Assembly: GCF_003589595.1 (NCBI RefSeq) | Contig: NW_020653855.1 | Location: 2,065,441-2,129,440 of the forward strand | DNA length: 64,000 nt | From: Hyposmocoma kahamanoa | Taxonomy: Eukaryota; Arthropoda; Insecta; Lepidoptera; Cosmopterigidae | Direction: 5' to 3' | Part shown: positions 1-11,720 of the stretch, piece after piece | How the letters are laid out: each line of letters begins with the position of its first letter | Numbering within the stretch: the first letter of the stretch is position 1 | Translations under genes and position numbers: made by a program | Notes under the pieces: model-generated | Told to the model about the DNA's origin: nothing | Database searches by the model: none | Seen by the model: the letters and a program-made list of their open reading frames with translations, nothing else

Positions 1-779
1 GTTGACCGTTTTAACTATGTTTATATATTGAAATCATACAAATAGGGCATGGTGTGTATGTATCTGTGTTGAGTGTGTGTTGTGACTTATCACTCAGCTT
101 TTAAGCCTATTTTGCCTTTTTTTTTTATTTTGATTTCGTCCAGGGAAGTACTTGTGTACTGTATTTAGTGTGTGTGTTCAATGTGTGGACGAGTGTTGCA
201 ATTAAACCGCTTATTGTCAGGCAGTCATAGCATAGTATGCACAGCCAATTTGTAGTAAAAGTTAGACATCCTCTTGACGGCTTTGTTATGAATAATCAAC
301 AAAATAGCGCCATCTAACGTATGTGGCGTGGACCACGACAGTAAAATCTAATAATGTTAATACGATATGGTACGCCGCACATTAGTAGTACAGACATAAT
401 CCGCCAGTAGTCGCGGTAAAAACAAGTATATTTCAATTTAGAATTTGAAGATCAATATCAAAAGATTTGTAACTACTGCATAAGTTTTCCTTCTCAAGGC
501 ATCACATTTTCTTAGGTTCAAGTTATTGTATTATTTTGGTTAGGGCTATGTATATATTCCTTTGGTGAATGCATAGGACCTACTGCTCTGAGGTTTACTG
601 ACGGAGTTTCTATTGAATCAAGGTAGGAAACTATAAGGGTGTTCCGCAATCCTGAACCCTTCTGGTATGCATAGTATAGGGAATTCCCTTGTTTGAGATT
701 AAAATTAGTGTGTTATAAGATATATTTTATTTATTTTCCACATTGTCAGTTTTTTATTTATTGTCTTACCATTTTCTAG
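1..779. other. intron or upstream sequence of Vps37A, no exon recognised
   Basis: No coding stretch is convincing here. A poly-T followed by TTCGTCCAGGGAAGTAC (about 118-152) is an end fragment of the dispersed repeat called family F below. The stretch just before 780 is pyrimidine-rich and ends in TTTTCTAG, the acceptor of the first visible Vps37A exon. Confidence 0.5.
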
Positions 780-3417
780 GACAAACTCCTAGAAAACTGT
801 CCACAACTAATGGAAGTAGACATGGAGACAGAAGAACTTATGTCCAGCATCGAAGACATAGCTCAAGATAATCTCTCTAAGCAACAAATGCTCGACGATC
901 TGAAGACTCAAGTCCTTGATCGGATTTCAAGAATTGTCCAACTTAAAATGAACTATGAGGAGTTGAATAAGTTAGTACTTTCCCCAGTTAGATTAACCCA
1001 CCAGTAGAAATTGAAAATGTGACGAATAATGTGTATAACTTTATTAATATTAATTTAAGTGCCTCCATGGCTGAACGGTTACAAGTTCCAGGTTCGATTC
1101 CCGGACCGGGAAAAATATTTGTATGGCTTACATTTACTTATCTCCCGAGTTTGAGTGTAATTTGTGGTTGTCTATTTGTGTGTCCATGGCTTTCGCGACG
1201 CATGGTTTCCCTCGTGCCTATGTTGAATGAGTGCGTTAAAAAAAAATTGAAGAAATACAATTTTATTAAAAAATAAAGTAAATTTTTAAGTTTTAAAGAG
1301 TGTCACGATGTTTTACTATCATGATATTAAAGTGTTCGATCTTTGCTATTTTTAATTATAACAAACTGCTGGAGTAATTTCACAGAAAAAATAATTGAAT
1401 TATCTTAATAATTAAAGCGACATCTCTAGTCAGCGATGGTAGCTGTAAAGGTACATCTCTGAGTGAAGAAAAAAATTTCTCACTGATGGCGTTACGGCAA
1501 AAAAGCCGTTAAAAACCAAAAACAAATATCTGCAAGAAGCACATAGAAAAAATTCGTTAGGTCTTCTGGTTCGTTCGGTGGGTTAATTGGCAGAGCATCT
1601 GGCACAGATTGCCCGAGGGTGCTGGTTCAAATCCAACCGGATCGAATGAGTTTTTGTAAGGGCGCGTGTCCACGCTAAGAAAAGTCGCCGGGTTTATGCA
1701 AAAATTCGTGTCGTTTCTACACACGAACTGCGTACACTGCCTCGGCGCCGGACAAGAAAAAAATCTTGTCTACCCCCGATTTTATGCGCGTGGACGGGTG
1801 TTGCTTAGTAATCAACATAATACAACAACATATTGTTATTTCTCCCCACAGTCGATATTAAAACGACAGTTCTCTGGGAGACTAGTGAGATGGTATACAA
1901 TACTCATCATTTTCTCGTCTGCAACAGACACGACATGTTTTCGTGGCTAGATCCGACAAAGTTCTTGTCGTGTACAAGATTATTCTTATCTTTTCTGTAG
2001 CAGACACGTCGAATTTCTTAGCCCGTACACGCGCCAAAGTGTTCGATCTTTGTTATTAATAATTATAGCAAAAAGTAGATATATTAAAATTAATAGTTAC
2101 TTATTTTTTAAATTATGAAATAGACCAAAAAAAAACCATTGCTGCTAAAAAAACCAGTTTCAGTAATTGGCCAACATTTACACATTGTATTTGTGTATTT
2201 AGCCCTGATCAAATTCCATAGGTATATTTTTTAATCTATTCAAAATATATGTGCCACAGTCGGTAGCGTATTTGTGATTATAAACGTACTTCCTTAGTAT
2301 TATTTATTTACGTGTTTATAAACCGATAAAAAAATTTGTTTCCGCAGAAAACACGCACGCCTAGCCGAGTCATATGCACCGCATCGCATCCGCGAATGCC
2401 TGAAAGCCGCCGCATTAAGAGCTGACGAGGATGCTGATCACATCGCTGACCAGTTCCTCATGGGTGCGTATATAAGGTGCCTTAAAAATAAGGACTGCTG
2501 TCTACCAAAACGGGAGCTATAAAAATTGTACAAAAGGAAATGTTATGAAAGCACAAAATTGTTAGACATCTATTTTATGAAATGAAATTTTGCTTGCTTA
2601 AAACATGGTGAATATAAGATTTAACATAGTTTTATTAAATATATTAAATAAATAAATAAATTTCTGCCGCCGGCAGTAATGTGAGCATTTCATCTGAGAA
2701 TCTATCAATAAATAAATCGATCATTATTTGATGTTAACATTTTCACAGCTCGTTTTAATTCGATTTTAGCGCCATCTATCTTTGTTACTTCGAACTAAAT
2801 TTATGTTCAATTAGCTACTACATTATCTATTTCCGCCGCCAAGCAGTAATGTCAGCGTTACTGTGTTACGGTTTTGAAGGGTAAGGGTGCTGGTGCAATT
2901 ACAGACACATGGGACTTGTCAACTTATGTCTCAGGGTGACGGGCGAAATGACGGGACGAACAAGTCATGCGCCTGGCGGTAAGCGACACGTCTGTCTATA
3001 ACTGTTGCAGTGCCACTGAGAGATTTAAATCGCAAAGATCTTAGGGACACTGCCACTGCGCCCGTCACCCTGAGACATAAGTTGACAAGCCCCATGTGCC
3101 TGTAATTTCATCAGCACCTTTTTACTCTTTCAAACCGGCACCATTACCAATAAAAATGTTAGTTTATTTTTGGTAAATGTTTCGTAAAAAGTCATAGAAC
3201 AAAACTTGTTGTTTATGATGTTAATAATATAGTCAGCGAGGTTGTTCGTATTTAAAAAATTACCCTGTATATAAAAGGCTATTATTTTTCAGGTAATATA
3301 CCAGTCGAAACATTTATTGCGCAATTCGCAGAAAAACGTGCATTGGGGCAAGCAAGACGCGCTAGAGAGGAACGCCTGGCGCATCAACTAGCACAACTGG
3401 ATAGAGCCACTACTTAG
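780..3417 (+). CDS. Vps37A: ESCRT-I subunit VPS37A, C-terminal exons (partial gene)
   Basis: Three exons, 780-970, 2348-2463 and 3293-3417 (TAG at 3415-3417), join in frame to give 143 residues. Introns are GT-AG (GTTAGT at 971; GTGCGT at 2464; acceptors CTAG, GCAG and TCAG) and the phases match at both junctions. The protein is a Mod(r) domain: an N-terminal helix starting DKLLENCPQL, then a basic, Ala-rich helix, then DEDADHIADQFLMG and NIPVETFIAQFAEKR, followed by an Arg/Glu-rich tail. This order and spacing are those of VPS37A. In the family it joins TSG101, VPS28 and MVB12/UBAP1 in the endosomal ESCRT-I complex that sorts ubiquitinated cargo into multivesicular bodies. The first visible exon begins at a splice acceptor, so the 5' part lies upstream, outside the window or unrecognised in 1-779. 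VPS37B/C is less likely. Confidence 0.9.
1060..1235 (+). repeat. tRNA-derived SINE, family C (Vps37A intron)
   Basis: The tRNA-like head begins GCCTCCATGGCTGAACGG (A-box-like) and has the B-box-like GGTTCGATTCCC, followed by the family body with TTTGTATGGCTTACATTTA and TTTGTGGTTGTCTATTTG. A part of the anticodon region is missing. Five other copies in the window share this body. Confidence 0.8.
1305..2095 (+). repeat. tRNA-derived SINE family A, interrupted by a MITE
   Basis: An AT-rich tail module (TTATAACAAACTGCTGGAG near 1356) is followed by a middle module (about 1415-1560) and a tRNA-like head (about 1570-1645, B box GGTTCAAATCC, ending ACCGGATCGAA). The second tail copy resumes at about 2036 after the insertion at 1660-2035. 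This repeats the tail-unit-tail layout seen at 10845-11280 and 60057-60486. Confidence 0.7.
1660..2035. mobile_element. MITE with GGGCGCGTG terminal inverted repeats
   Basis: The left end GGGCGCGTGTCCACGCTAAG and the right end, read on the other strand as GGCGCGTGTACGGGCTAAG, are imperfect inverted repeats of about 25 bp around a 376-bp element. It splits a SINE tail at 1659/2036. No clear target duplication is visible. The 94-codon reading frame at 1666-1950 has no family resemblance and is not called a gene. Confidence 0.65.
2868..3135. repeat. dispersed repeat family F, foldback copy (Vps37A intron 2)
   Basis: About 75 bp of the family end (GGTTTTGAAGGGTAAGGGTG to CTCAGGGTGACGGGC) at the left is repeated inverted at the right (GCCCGTCACCCTGAGACATAAG). 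Between them lies the family body with GGACGAACAAGTCATGCGCC. The family is non-coding and occurs many times in the window. Confidence 0.75.
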
Positions 3418-3572
3418 GCTGCGATTTGTTATTTATTCGAACAGCATTTCCTTAAATAATCGTTTTGATGTATAGAAATTATTGCAAAGTAAAAATACAG
3501 GTCTTCTAAATATTATGTAAAAAATACAAAGTGAAGATATTGATCTTGAAGTCGGAAAAAAACGTTCCACAT

Positions 3573-3842
3573 CATTGACTTACAAATAAATGGACGACGG
3601 GTCTAATACAAAAACCACGAAAAAAATGTCCCAAGTCAACCTATTTAAACGTAGTGACATGTAAAGGAATATGAAGAAGCTAAAACGTTGAATTTAAATT
3701 GTCATGTCATCGCAGTATCGCGCTGTCAGTCGAACAAATGAAGACTAAAGCGGAGTTTGACGCTCTGTATACGAGTTTAACGCCTTACAAGTTCGGACAC
3801 TTTTTAGCGCGGACCCGACGTCCATATAATTGTAAGTCAATG
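3573..3842 (+). mobile_element. P/hAT-like MITE, copy 1, with 8-bp TSD
   Basis: The ends CATTGACTTAC and GTAAGTCAATG are part of about 31-bp terminal inverted repeats. The element (270 bp) is flanked by the exact 8-bp duplication TTCCACAT (3565-3572 and 3843-3850). An 8-bp duplication is typical of the hAT and P superfamilies. There is no transposase in it. Confidence 0.88.
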
Positions 3843-4038
3843 TTCCACATATATGGATACATGTATAGACATAGTTACAAGGAGCGACTTAGAGTTGTTA
3901 AAACCACCAAATATTGTTTAATTACTTTCTCGATTTCCGGATTTCCGGAAATGGTTTTATTGCATCTTAAGACAAACTATTGACTTAGGAGGTCGAAGTT
4001 CGATTTTAAAGTAATTCTAATGATGCCATGTACAGTCT

Positions 4039-4610
4039 GTCTTTTTTGAAGACGGAGTAAAATGACAGTTCATTACGCAAAAGTGTTGCCCGCGTGCGAG
4101 CAGCCAGTGATTGCAGTCGATAAATATTCTATCGACCATCGACTGAATATTGGTCACGCTTATGGAATAAATAGCAAACTTGTTTCATTTGAATCATCCT
4201 CGACCCATTGTTCATCCAATTACCGAGCACAAGTTCATTTGAATTGTCATTATTTGTAAGTTCATACATAAATATATTGTATTTAGAACTATGTTTATGA
4301 AAAATACATAGGGGAGACATATTTTAAAGCTTTTCATTTTAATTCAATATAGATAATCAAATCCGGCTATGCTTATTAAAATGTATATGTAAAGTAGGTC
4401 ATGCGTCAAAATAAGAATTAAGAAGGCAATAATGCGAATAGTAATCATTACAACGTCGTAACATTTACAACTCGGTAATTTGTAGCAAAATTTTATATTC
4501 TTTCACAATCTTTCGATAAAAACTATCGACAACAATTTACATAACTATTTAAAATTTTACAATTACATTTTTTTCTACAAATGTCATTTTACTCCGTCTT
4601 CAAAAAAGAC
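4039..4610. mobile_element. MITE with GTCTTTTTTGAAGACGG inverted repeats
   Basis: A 29-bp inverted repeat starting GTCTTTTTTGAAGACGGAG (4039-4067) pairs with its complement at 4582-4610. The 572-bp body is AT-rich; the short reading frames on both strands inside it match no family. No target duplication is obvious. Confidence 0.7.
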
Positions 4611-5145
4611 CGACTTCAAAATAACTACTGCATTATTTAATTTAATAACTGACAGCATTGTTGCTGTTCCATCAATGTGACCGTCAATATACGGGGCGCG
4701 GTGCCGTATCTAAAGCTAGGGAGGGGCGGAGAGTGACCTTTCTCGTTACTTATTTATTCTCGGTTTTGGTCAAAGACTGACCTATCTGCTGCATTTTTTA
4801 AATTACTTTAAGATCCGACTAGGTTAGTAGTTTTGTCTTACGATGCAGTAAAAACCATTTCCGGAAATCCGGAATTCGAAAAAAGCAATTTTAAAATTTG
4901 ATGGTTTTAACAACTGTATGTCGCTCCTAGTAGCTATATCTATACATGTATCTGTATATGTGGAACACCTTTATCTGACCATAATTATGGTGAGGACACA
5001 TATTACCTAAGAGTTAGTGTAACGTTAAATTAATATTTATATTGCTGCGTAATAATATTATTATTGAAGTATAATATAATATTGTAGATAAAAGTTACCA
5101 AGATCATTAGTAGAAAAAATGGTAGAAACGGCAACACTGAGCCGG

Positions 5146-5480
5146 TAATTAAAAAAAAAATTATTGAATGGATATTCAATTATTTTTTGGGAAATTACTC
5201 CACTAGTTGTTATAATTATTAATACAAAGATCGAACACTTGCGGCTGAAAAGTCGTTGAAACCAAATACAAAGATCCGACAAACAAGCACATGGAAAGGT
5301 TCGTAAGGTCCGCTGGTTCGTTCCGTAGTTTAGTTGGCATAGCGTAAACGTCGGTTCGAATGCGGCCGGATCGAAGTATTTTTTTCTAAGTGATCTTTGT
5401 ATTAATAATTATAACAAACTAGTGGAGTAATTTCACAAAAAACAATTGAATATCCATTCAATAATAATTTAATAGCAAAA
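5146..5480 (+). repeat. SINE family A, copy with inverted left tail
   Basis: The tRNA-like part (about 5310-5385, GGTTCGAATGCGGCCGGATC) is followed by the usual AT-rich tail in direct orientation (about 5395-5475). The tail at the left (about 5146-5235) is inverted with respect to it, so this copy is bounded by inverted rather than direct tail repeats. Confidence 0.65.
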
Positions 5481-5844
5481 TTGCAGTAAAACGTAATTAA
5501 TAAATAGAAAAAAAGAAATTCCACTGTATAGGTACATACTATATTGGTGTACAGTTTGTGCTGTTTTATTTACTTACATTACTTACACACTATTTTGTAC
5601 ACGTCCTCATAACCGCTTGTAAAATATTTGTAATTTTGTTTACTGGTGGAGGATCGTCATCAGCTCCCATAGTACAGGTAGTTACCCTAGTTTGGGGACT
5701 GATTGATGGCCTGATTTTTTGTCAGTTTATGTACAACCATAAATTGTATGTGTTTTTGTCACCTATGATATTACTGTCATCGTACTGAATAAATTATTAT
5801 TATTATCTTTGTATTAATAATTATAAAAACTATGCTATGACTTT

Positions 5845-6092
5845 TCAAACCTATTTATACGTCCCAGTGTTGGCTGGGCACGGGTCTATCCTCAGACGAG
5901 GGTTTAGGCCATAGTCCACCACGCTAACCCAATGCGGGTTGTGAACCGTCTTCAACATGTAGCTCATGATAAATTTTCAAATTAAATATCGCACGTAAAT
6001 TCCGAGAAACTTATTGGTGCGATCCCGGATTCGAACCCACGACTGTCTGCTTGAGAGGCAGTGGCTCGAACCATTAGGCTACGACGGCTTAA
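5845..6092 (-). repeat. tRNA-derived SINE, family B
   Basis: On the minus strand the head reads AAGCCGTCGTAGCCTAATGG, then a B box GGTTCGAATCC. The body ends with AGCGTGGTGGACTATGGCC and CCCGTGCCCAGC, a 3' end very common in lepidopteran genomes. A second copy lies at 9608-10390. Confidence 0.8.
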
Positions 6093-6347
6093 TGCTATTA
6101 CCATGAATCAATAATTCAAAAGGCCCGCTTATCTTCTTACCGGATCGTAACTCTGAAAAAGGTCAAAATTCCGTCTTAAGTCTAGATGGCGCTAATCAAT
6201 AGCCTGGAAGTAGTTTATATTATGTAAACGTCCGTGGATAACTATTAATTCTTTAATATGAAATATAAGATGTCAGTTCGTTTTCCTTGTAATATTCGAA
6301 TATTGATCATGAGACAATTTTTTTTTCTGAACTTGGACAAATATATC

Positions 6348-6639
6348 GACCCCTCCCACGTAAAGTATCGTATGTCGAAATTGCCAAGTTTACAGCTGAG
6401 CCTTTTAAAATTCTGAATTCACTGAAATAAGCATAATACGTGACTAGCGTTTCTCAGTTATATTCGGCAAAGGTCGTTACTCACATAGAGTATTATAAAA
6501 TTCTAAATATCGGTAAGATGATCTATTAGATGATCACTCTATGTGAGCAACGAGCTTTGCCGAATGAAACGGAAAACTTTATAACACTTCCCTGTAAACT
6601 TGGCAATTTCGACATACAATACTTTACGTAGGAGGAGTC
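6348..6639. mobile_element. 292-bp foldback MITE
   Basis: Arms of about 47 bp (left with GTATGTCGAAATTGCCAAG, right its near-perfect complement) flank the element. A second inverted pair (ATTCGGCAAAG / CTTTGCCGAAT) sits inside it, so nearly the whole element can fold back. No coding content. Confidence 0.7.
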
Positions 6640-6759
6640 CATATGCTTGTCAATAGATGGCATTGTGTGTTACAAACTATTAGGTATATTTTAAACTTGC
6701 CGGCACTATAGTACTATAGCACTATAGTAGCGGCAGAGTTCTTTGTGAAATTTCGTTCG

Positions 6760-6985
6760 TCCAGGGAAGTACTGCCACCTTACCTATTTCAGCCGCCAAG
6801 CAGAGTGTGACCATTACTGTGTTTCGGTTTTGAAGGGACTTGTCATTTTGTCTCAGCATGACGGGCGCAGTGGCAGTGCCCCTCAGATTTTTGCGATTTA
6901 AAGCTCTGAGTGGCACTGCAACTCTTATAGACAGGCGTGTAATTTACCATTAGACGCACGACTTGTTCGTACCGTCACTTATATT
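6760..6985 (+). repeat. repeat family F copy
   Basis: It starts at TTCGTCCAGGGAAGTACTG and runs through CGGTTTTGAAGGG and CTCAGCATGACGGGCGCAG to ACAGGCGTGTAATTTACC and CGTACCGTCACTTATATTG. The order is the same as in the other + strand copies (8519, 28625, 62085). Confidence 0.75.
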
Positions 6986-7296
6986 GATATTATAAAAAAA
7001 AAATATGGATAGATGGCGCTAATCCTAAACAAAACAAAAGAGTTGCCGGCACTATTAATAAAAATATGTGCAATAAGCGCCATCTAGTTGATTTGTTTGT
7101 TATAACTTGTCAATGTAAAACGAATTAGAAAAAAAGTTAAAAAATTGTTATCGGATATTCATCGCGACATCTGATGTAATAATAGGTACTAAATACTCTA
7201 CTACTGTCTTGTATTGTGATTAGTAGTTCTTTTGAGTTATTGGCCCATCCTATCCTATTAAATAACAAACAATGTAAATGACATATGGTTGTCTTA

Positions 7297-8023
7297 GTGT
7301 AAGGCCAGACGAGCGCAATTTTGTGAGTTGTGAGTCGCGTAGTTTGAGTGGCGTAGTTTGCGTTGCATTCGGTTCAAGTACGGTTTGCTTCACACGACGA
7401 CGCAAATGAGTTATCTGCCGACTCACGGGCGTAATGACGACTGACTTTCCGCCGCATCGTGTGAAGGGCTGTCGCGGGTGTAGGTACGGGTGAGGGAAGT
7501 GGACACTTTGGTATAGGATGCGCGTGAGTATATACGTTTCTTGCGAAAATGTTCGATACGGAGATTAAAATATAAATAATTGAACAACTTACTTGATTAT
7601 TGTTATTATTATTAGTCTTTCCTCTAGACTGAAGGCTTGTCTCATATTTGTATCTGACTTAATGATAAAATGTTTTACTAGGCTTAATAATTCTTGAAAA
7701 ACATTTATTGGCATGTGGTAGTACTTAACAAATTGATCTGGATGTAAACATAAACTTGTAAATATATGAAACTGTCCGCACTTTAATCGTTTCATATTGA
7801 GTGAATGTACCTAGCTTCTTTTAACATCGTCTTCTAATGCTTCATAAATGCATACTATTTTAAATGGATCTACACTATTACGACTCAAACACCCCGTATA
7901 AACACTTAAAAGCAACTGAATAAAATACGTTCATCTGGCGCTCCTACCGAATTTCGGTCGAGCGCAAACTCCGCAACTCAAAAAACGCATGACTCACAAA
8001 ATTACGGTCGTCTGGCCTCACCC
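7297..8023 (-). mobile_element. internally deleted PIF/Harbinger element
   Basis: Terminal inverted repeats (left GGCCAGACGAGCG, right CGGTCGTCTGGCC) continue for about 40 bp with mismatches, including TTTTGTGAGT. The element is flanked by TTA (7294-7296 and 8024-8026), the 3-bp TWA-type duplication of PIF/Harbinger. A minus-strand fragment inside (7589-7795) resembles the N-terminal part of a HARBI1-like transposase. The 727-bp length is far below that of an autonomous element. Confidence 0.75.
7589..7795 (-). pseudogene. Harbinger transposase N-terminal fragment
   Basis: About 68 codons read HPDQFVKYYHMPINVFQELL, then SDTNMRQAFSLEERL, the pattern of the DNA-binding/N-terminal part of PIF/Harbinger nucleases (a fixed-spacing hydrophobic helix followed by R.A.S.EERL). 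No catalytic DDE part follows, so it is a dead fragment within the deleted element at 7297-8023. Confidence 0.65.
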
Positions 8024-8518
8024 TTAATAAGTTATCCGGCTATAGATTGGTGCAACAATAGATTTGCATATACTAGTATTTAAATCCTAAAATATAAGAA
8101 ATAAAATTTTAAATTTTTGTATTCCAGTTTTGTTAGGTATACCTTTGACAGTTATTTTAAAAGTACAGGCTGAATAATAATCAAGTGCATATAACGTAAG
8201 CATTTGAAAATAGTTCTTTGTGCATTTCAGGGTGCATGCGTATTCAAAGCGTGTTTGTGTTTATAGCTGTAAATAAATATTTGTGAGATAACCTCTGGTA
8301 TATGATTTAATTGATCTCTACTATTATGGGGCGTTTGCGTCATTGTACGGGCGTGCTCCTTTCCTTATCAAATGTATTTTCGTCATGAATCACGGCTCTT
8401 AATGTCATTATCCTCAAAAACATATTCTATTCTATTTTTAGGTTTCTGGCCTCTCTTCAAGAACTCTGCCAGTAGGAGACTTTTCACAGACACTCTATCG
8501 CGCGTGATACAGTATTCC

Positions 8519-8790
8519 GTAGCAGTAGAGCTCCTTGGGAAAGAGTTAAGCTGTAACGTCAGCATTATATATTGTCTTCCGGTTTTGAAGGGTAAGGGTG
8601 CTGGTGAAATTGCAGGCACATGGGACTTGTCAAATTATGTCTCAGGGTGTTGGGCGCAGTGACAGTACCTCTCAGATCTTTGCAATTTAAAGCTCTGAGT
8701 GGCGTTGTAACTGTTATGGACAGGCGTGTAGCTTATTATCCGGCGCACGACTTATTCGTCCCGTCACTTGATGTTATAAAAAAAAATACA
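8519..8790 (+). repeat. repeat family F copy
   Basis: Contains AGCAGTAGAGCTCCTTG, CCGGTTTTGAAGGGTAAGGG, GGCACATGGGACTTGTC and ACAGGCGTGTAGCTTATTA. The frames on both strands here (8372-8808) are by-products of this repeat and are not genes. Confidence 0.75.
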
Positions 8791-8869
8791 GCAATCCTGC
8801 GTGATTGAACACGCGAGTAAGATCACCCAAAAAAATGGCGGAAATTTATAAAAAAAAATTACGAAAATA

Positions 8870-9540
8870 TTTACAATTTTCATTGCGCTATAACTTCGTT
8901 ATGATAAAGGTAAATTTTTTTTAAGAATAAGTACTAAATAGTCCAATTTTGGTACATTTTTTTGGTACCAAATATGTCAGGATTCGTTAAGATGCACACG
9001 TCACTCTGAAATCTCAACATATTTTATCTTAGGAGATGAAACTATTTTTCCGGATTTAAATCGCGTATATTTGTTTTGTTGTGACTGACAGTCAACCGTG
9101 ACCATGGGACCTGTAAAGGGCCCGAAACGTCGGTTTGTTTGAAAAAACAAATATACGCGATTTAAATCCGGAAAAATAGTTTCATCTCCTATGTGTAACA
9201 ATCGCGGAAACCTAAGAACTCGATATATTTTATCTTATTTCTCTGAAACTAACCAGCAGATCGAGCTGGAGTTTCTTTTACTTCAGAGGTAAGGTACACA
9301 TTTTTGGAATAAAAAGTTTTTATAGTTATTAATTAAATAAATACTGGTAATTCGAAGTACACCCGTCATATTGACAGTCAATATGGCGGATGTACCTTTG
9401 ATATTGCTAAAACTTCGTTCTGATGGAGGTACAAATTTTTTAAACAGAGGTACTAAATAGTACGAATTAGGTACATTTTTTGATACCAAATTTATCAGAA
9501 TCCGTTAATGTACACCCGCTATTCTGACTCTCACATATTT
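8870..9540. repeat. local duplication of a non-coding segment
   Basis: A segment at about 8880-9030 (with AACTTCGTTATGATAAAGG, TACTAAATAGTCC, GTACCAAATATGTCAGG) recurs diverged at about 9405-9535 (AACTTCGTTCTGATGGAGG, TACTAAATAGTACG, ATACCAAATTTATCAG). The foldback element at 9031-9190 lies next to the first copy. Confidence 0.55.
9031..9190. mobile_element. 160-bp element with perfect 47-bp inverted arms
   Basis: Arms 9031-9077 and 9144-9190 are exact complements, starting AGGAGATGAAAC. The centre carries GACCATGGGACCTGTAAAGG. A half copy lies at about 24410-24478 and a decayed one at about 35885-36070. Confidence 0.75.
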
Positions 9541-9607
9541 TTAGTGTTCGATTGTTATATTAATAATTTATGACAAACTAGTGGAGTGATTTCACAAAAA
9601 TAATTGA

Positions 9608-10390
9608 GTATCGAAGCCGTGGTAGCCTAATGATTTGACCTACTGCGTCTCAAGCAGAAGGTTGTAGGTTCGAATCCGAGCTCGCACTTCTGAGTTTCTT
9701 GGAATTTATGTGTGAAATTTAATTATGTAACAAAATCACATAACAGGCAACAACTCGTATTAGTTCCGTCACGTGCCGCTAGATGGCATTGGCGTCGAAA
9801 TCGCAAATTCTGCATCGCGGTGTTAAGATTTTCCCTCGCGGAATGACTACTGGCGGCGATGCGAACATGAATGTAATCCAACTTACGACGTATCTAGCTC
9901 TGCTTCCTTATATGGAACTCCGCTTTAGATCGTTACCGTTGAACCTACTGCACTGTGATACGCTTCTAGCGCTGCTTCCTATTTGGAACTCCGCTTTAGA
10001 ACGTAACACGTAGTTGTTGCACCCTGAGCCGCTTCCTAATTGGAACGTGCGTACGGGTCCTCGACTACGTGTCGATTAGGGGGAGTCCTTTCCCACTGCA
10101 CCACCGACGTTGTACATGCTGTATGTGTCAATAAAACCACCATATTGGAAATACCTGGTTTCCCTCTGTCACCCCGATAAGAATTACTACAATTAGAAAT
10201 TTATCATGAGCTTTTCGGTAAAGGAAAACATCGTGATGAAACTTGCACGTTGAAGAAGGTTCACAACCCTTGGAAAACGTGTGAAATCCCCAACCCGCAT
10301 TGGGCCAGCGTGGCGGACTATGGCCTAAACCCTCGTCTGAAGCCCGTGCCCAGCAGTGGAATGTATAAATGGGTTGATGATGATGAATTG
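9608..10390 (+). repeat. SINE family B, split by a tandem-repeat insertion
   Basis: The head (GAAGCCGTGGTAGCCTAATG, B box GGTTCGAATCC) spans about 9608-9725. The rest (TTTATCATGAGC to GGACTATGGCCTAAACCC) resumes at about 10200. The insert between them holds three spaced versions of GCTTCCTATTTGGAAC (near 9900, 9975 and 10030). The minus frame at 10128-10424 is not a gene. Confidence 0.7.
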
Positions 10391-10496
10391 AATATCGTGA
10401 TATCATGGTGAAACAACGTGACATTCAATAAAATCTTAAACGTCTAAAAAAACGACGAATTGCTTTATACAATAAATAATAAATTCCTTTTACTAA

Positions 10497-10800
10497 CCGA
10501 CTTCAAAAAGAGGACGAGGTTCTTAATTCCGTTTTATTGCCCGTGATCCAACTAGTTGGACTACGGGTAATATTGTATGGGCATTGGGCCTACTGGTTAG
10601 TATAGTCACCGTCAATTCTACTGTTTTTGTTGTATGTATATTCGGCGATTAGTCCAACACTTAGGATTTCGATAATTCTGTCGATTTTTTGTGATGAATC
10701 CGGAGTATCGGATTTCACCCACTGTTCGTTAACCAATTTCAATCAAACTTGGCAAATGGATGTAATTCCACAAACTTGAGGCCAGTTTTCTTTTTTATAA
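10497..10800 (+). mobile_element. ACCGACTTCAAAAA-type MITE, decayed
   Basis: It begins ACCGACTTCAAAAAGAGGA and ends near TTGAGGCCAGTTTTC, a degenerate inverted version. It is the same family as the copy at 14320-14742. Non-coding. Confidence 0.55.
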
Positions 10801-10844
10801 AAAAATTTTTCTTTTACTATATTTCAAATATTAATTAAATTTTT

Positions 10845-11280
10845 ATTGAATTGATATTCAATTATCTTTTGTGAAATTACTCCACTAGTTTGTTATAATT
10901 ATTAATATAAAGATCGAACACTCAGAAAAAATTCCTTCGATCCGGTCGGATTCGAACCGAAGTCTTCTTGCATACCGTGCCAGACGCTATACCAACTAAG
11001 CCACGGAACGAACCAACGGACCTCACGAATTTTTCTATGTGCTTGCGTCGTGTCTTTGTACTTGGTCTTTCAACGACTTTTTAGTCGTAGCGCCATCTTT
11101 GAGAAATCTATTACAGATTTATCACCCAGTTAGTACCTTTACAGCTACCAGTCCTGGCGAGAGATGTCGCTATTCACTGTATTAATTAAATTTTTATTGA
11201 ATTGATATTCAATTATTTTTTGTCAAATTACTCCACTAGTTTGTTATAATTATTAATACAAAGATCGAACACTCAGAAAA
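10845..11280 (-). repeat. SINE family A, complete tail-unit-tail copy
   Basis: AT-rich tails of about 85 bp in direct orientation (10845-10920 and 11160-11270) flank a middle module and the tRNA-like head (minus strand about 10935-11015: GGCTTAGTTGGTATAGCG, GGTTCGAATCCG). It is almost identical in structure to 60057-60486. Confidence 0.8.
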
Positions 11281-11720
11281 AACACTCAGAAAAAATATTA
11301 CAAATAAATAAATACTAAACTGTTTGTGTGTTTGTGGTAGTTTGAAAGAGTGCCTCAAATTCAGAATTGTACGTTATTTCATTTCTATTTCCATAATCAT
11401 ACTCCATAATCAAGACACCAATCCGCGATACTGGTTTAAAAATAATAATAAATAAGTACCTCTTGCATTGTGCAAAGATTACTTCAATTTAGCATGGGAA
11501 TACTGTATTGAATACCTTAATATTTTCAAATTATGTTTTCAACCTGTAGGTGTACATCTAAAATAATAATGTAACTTTAGAATAATAACGCATAGAAAGC
11601 TAGTCCGCACACGCTAAGTGAGGCAAATTGAAGCGCGCCCAATGGGCCTACACGAGCGGGCGGGCCTTCAGTGCTCAAGGTCAACTTGCACCGCGAACAG
11701 ATCAAGAATTTTCACTAAAA

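Noticed and set aside
10128..10424. 98-codon minus-strand gene
   Set aside because: It lies in the second part of a family B SINE.
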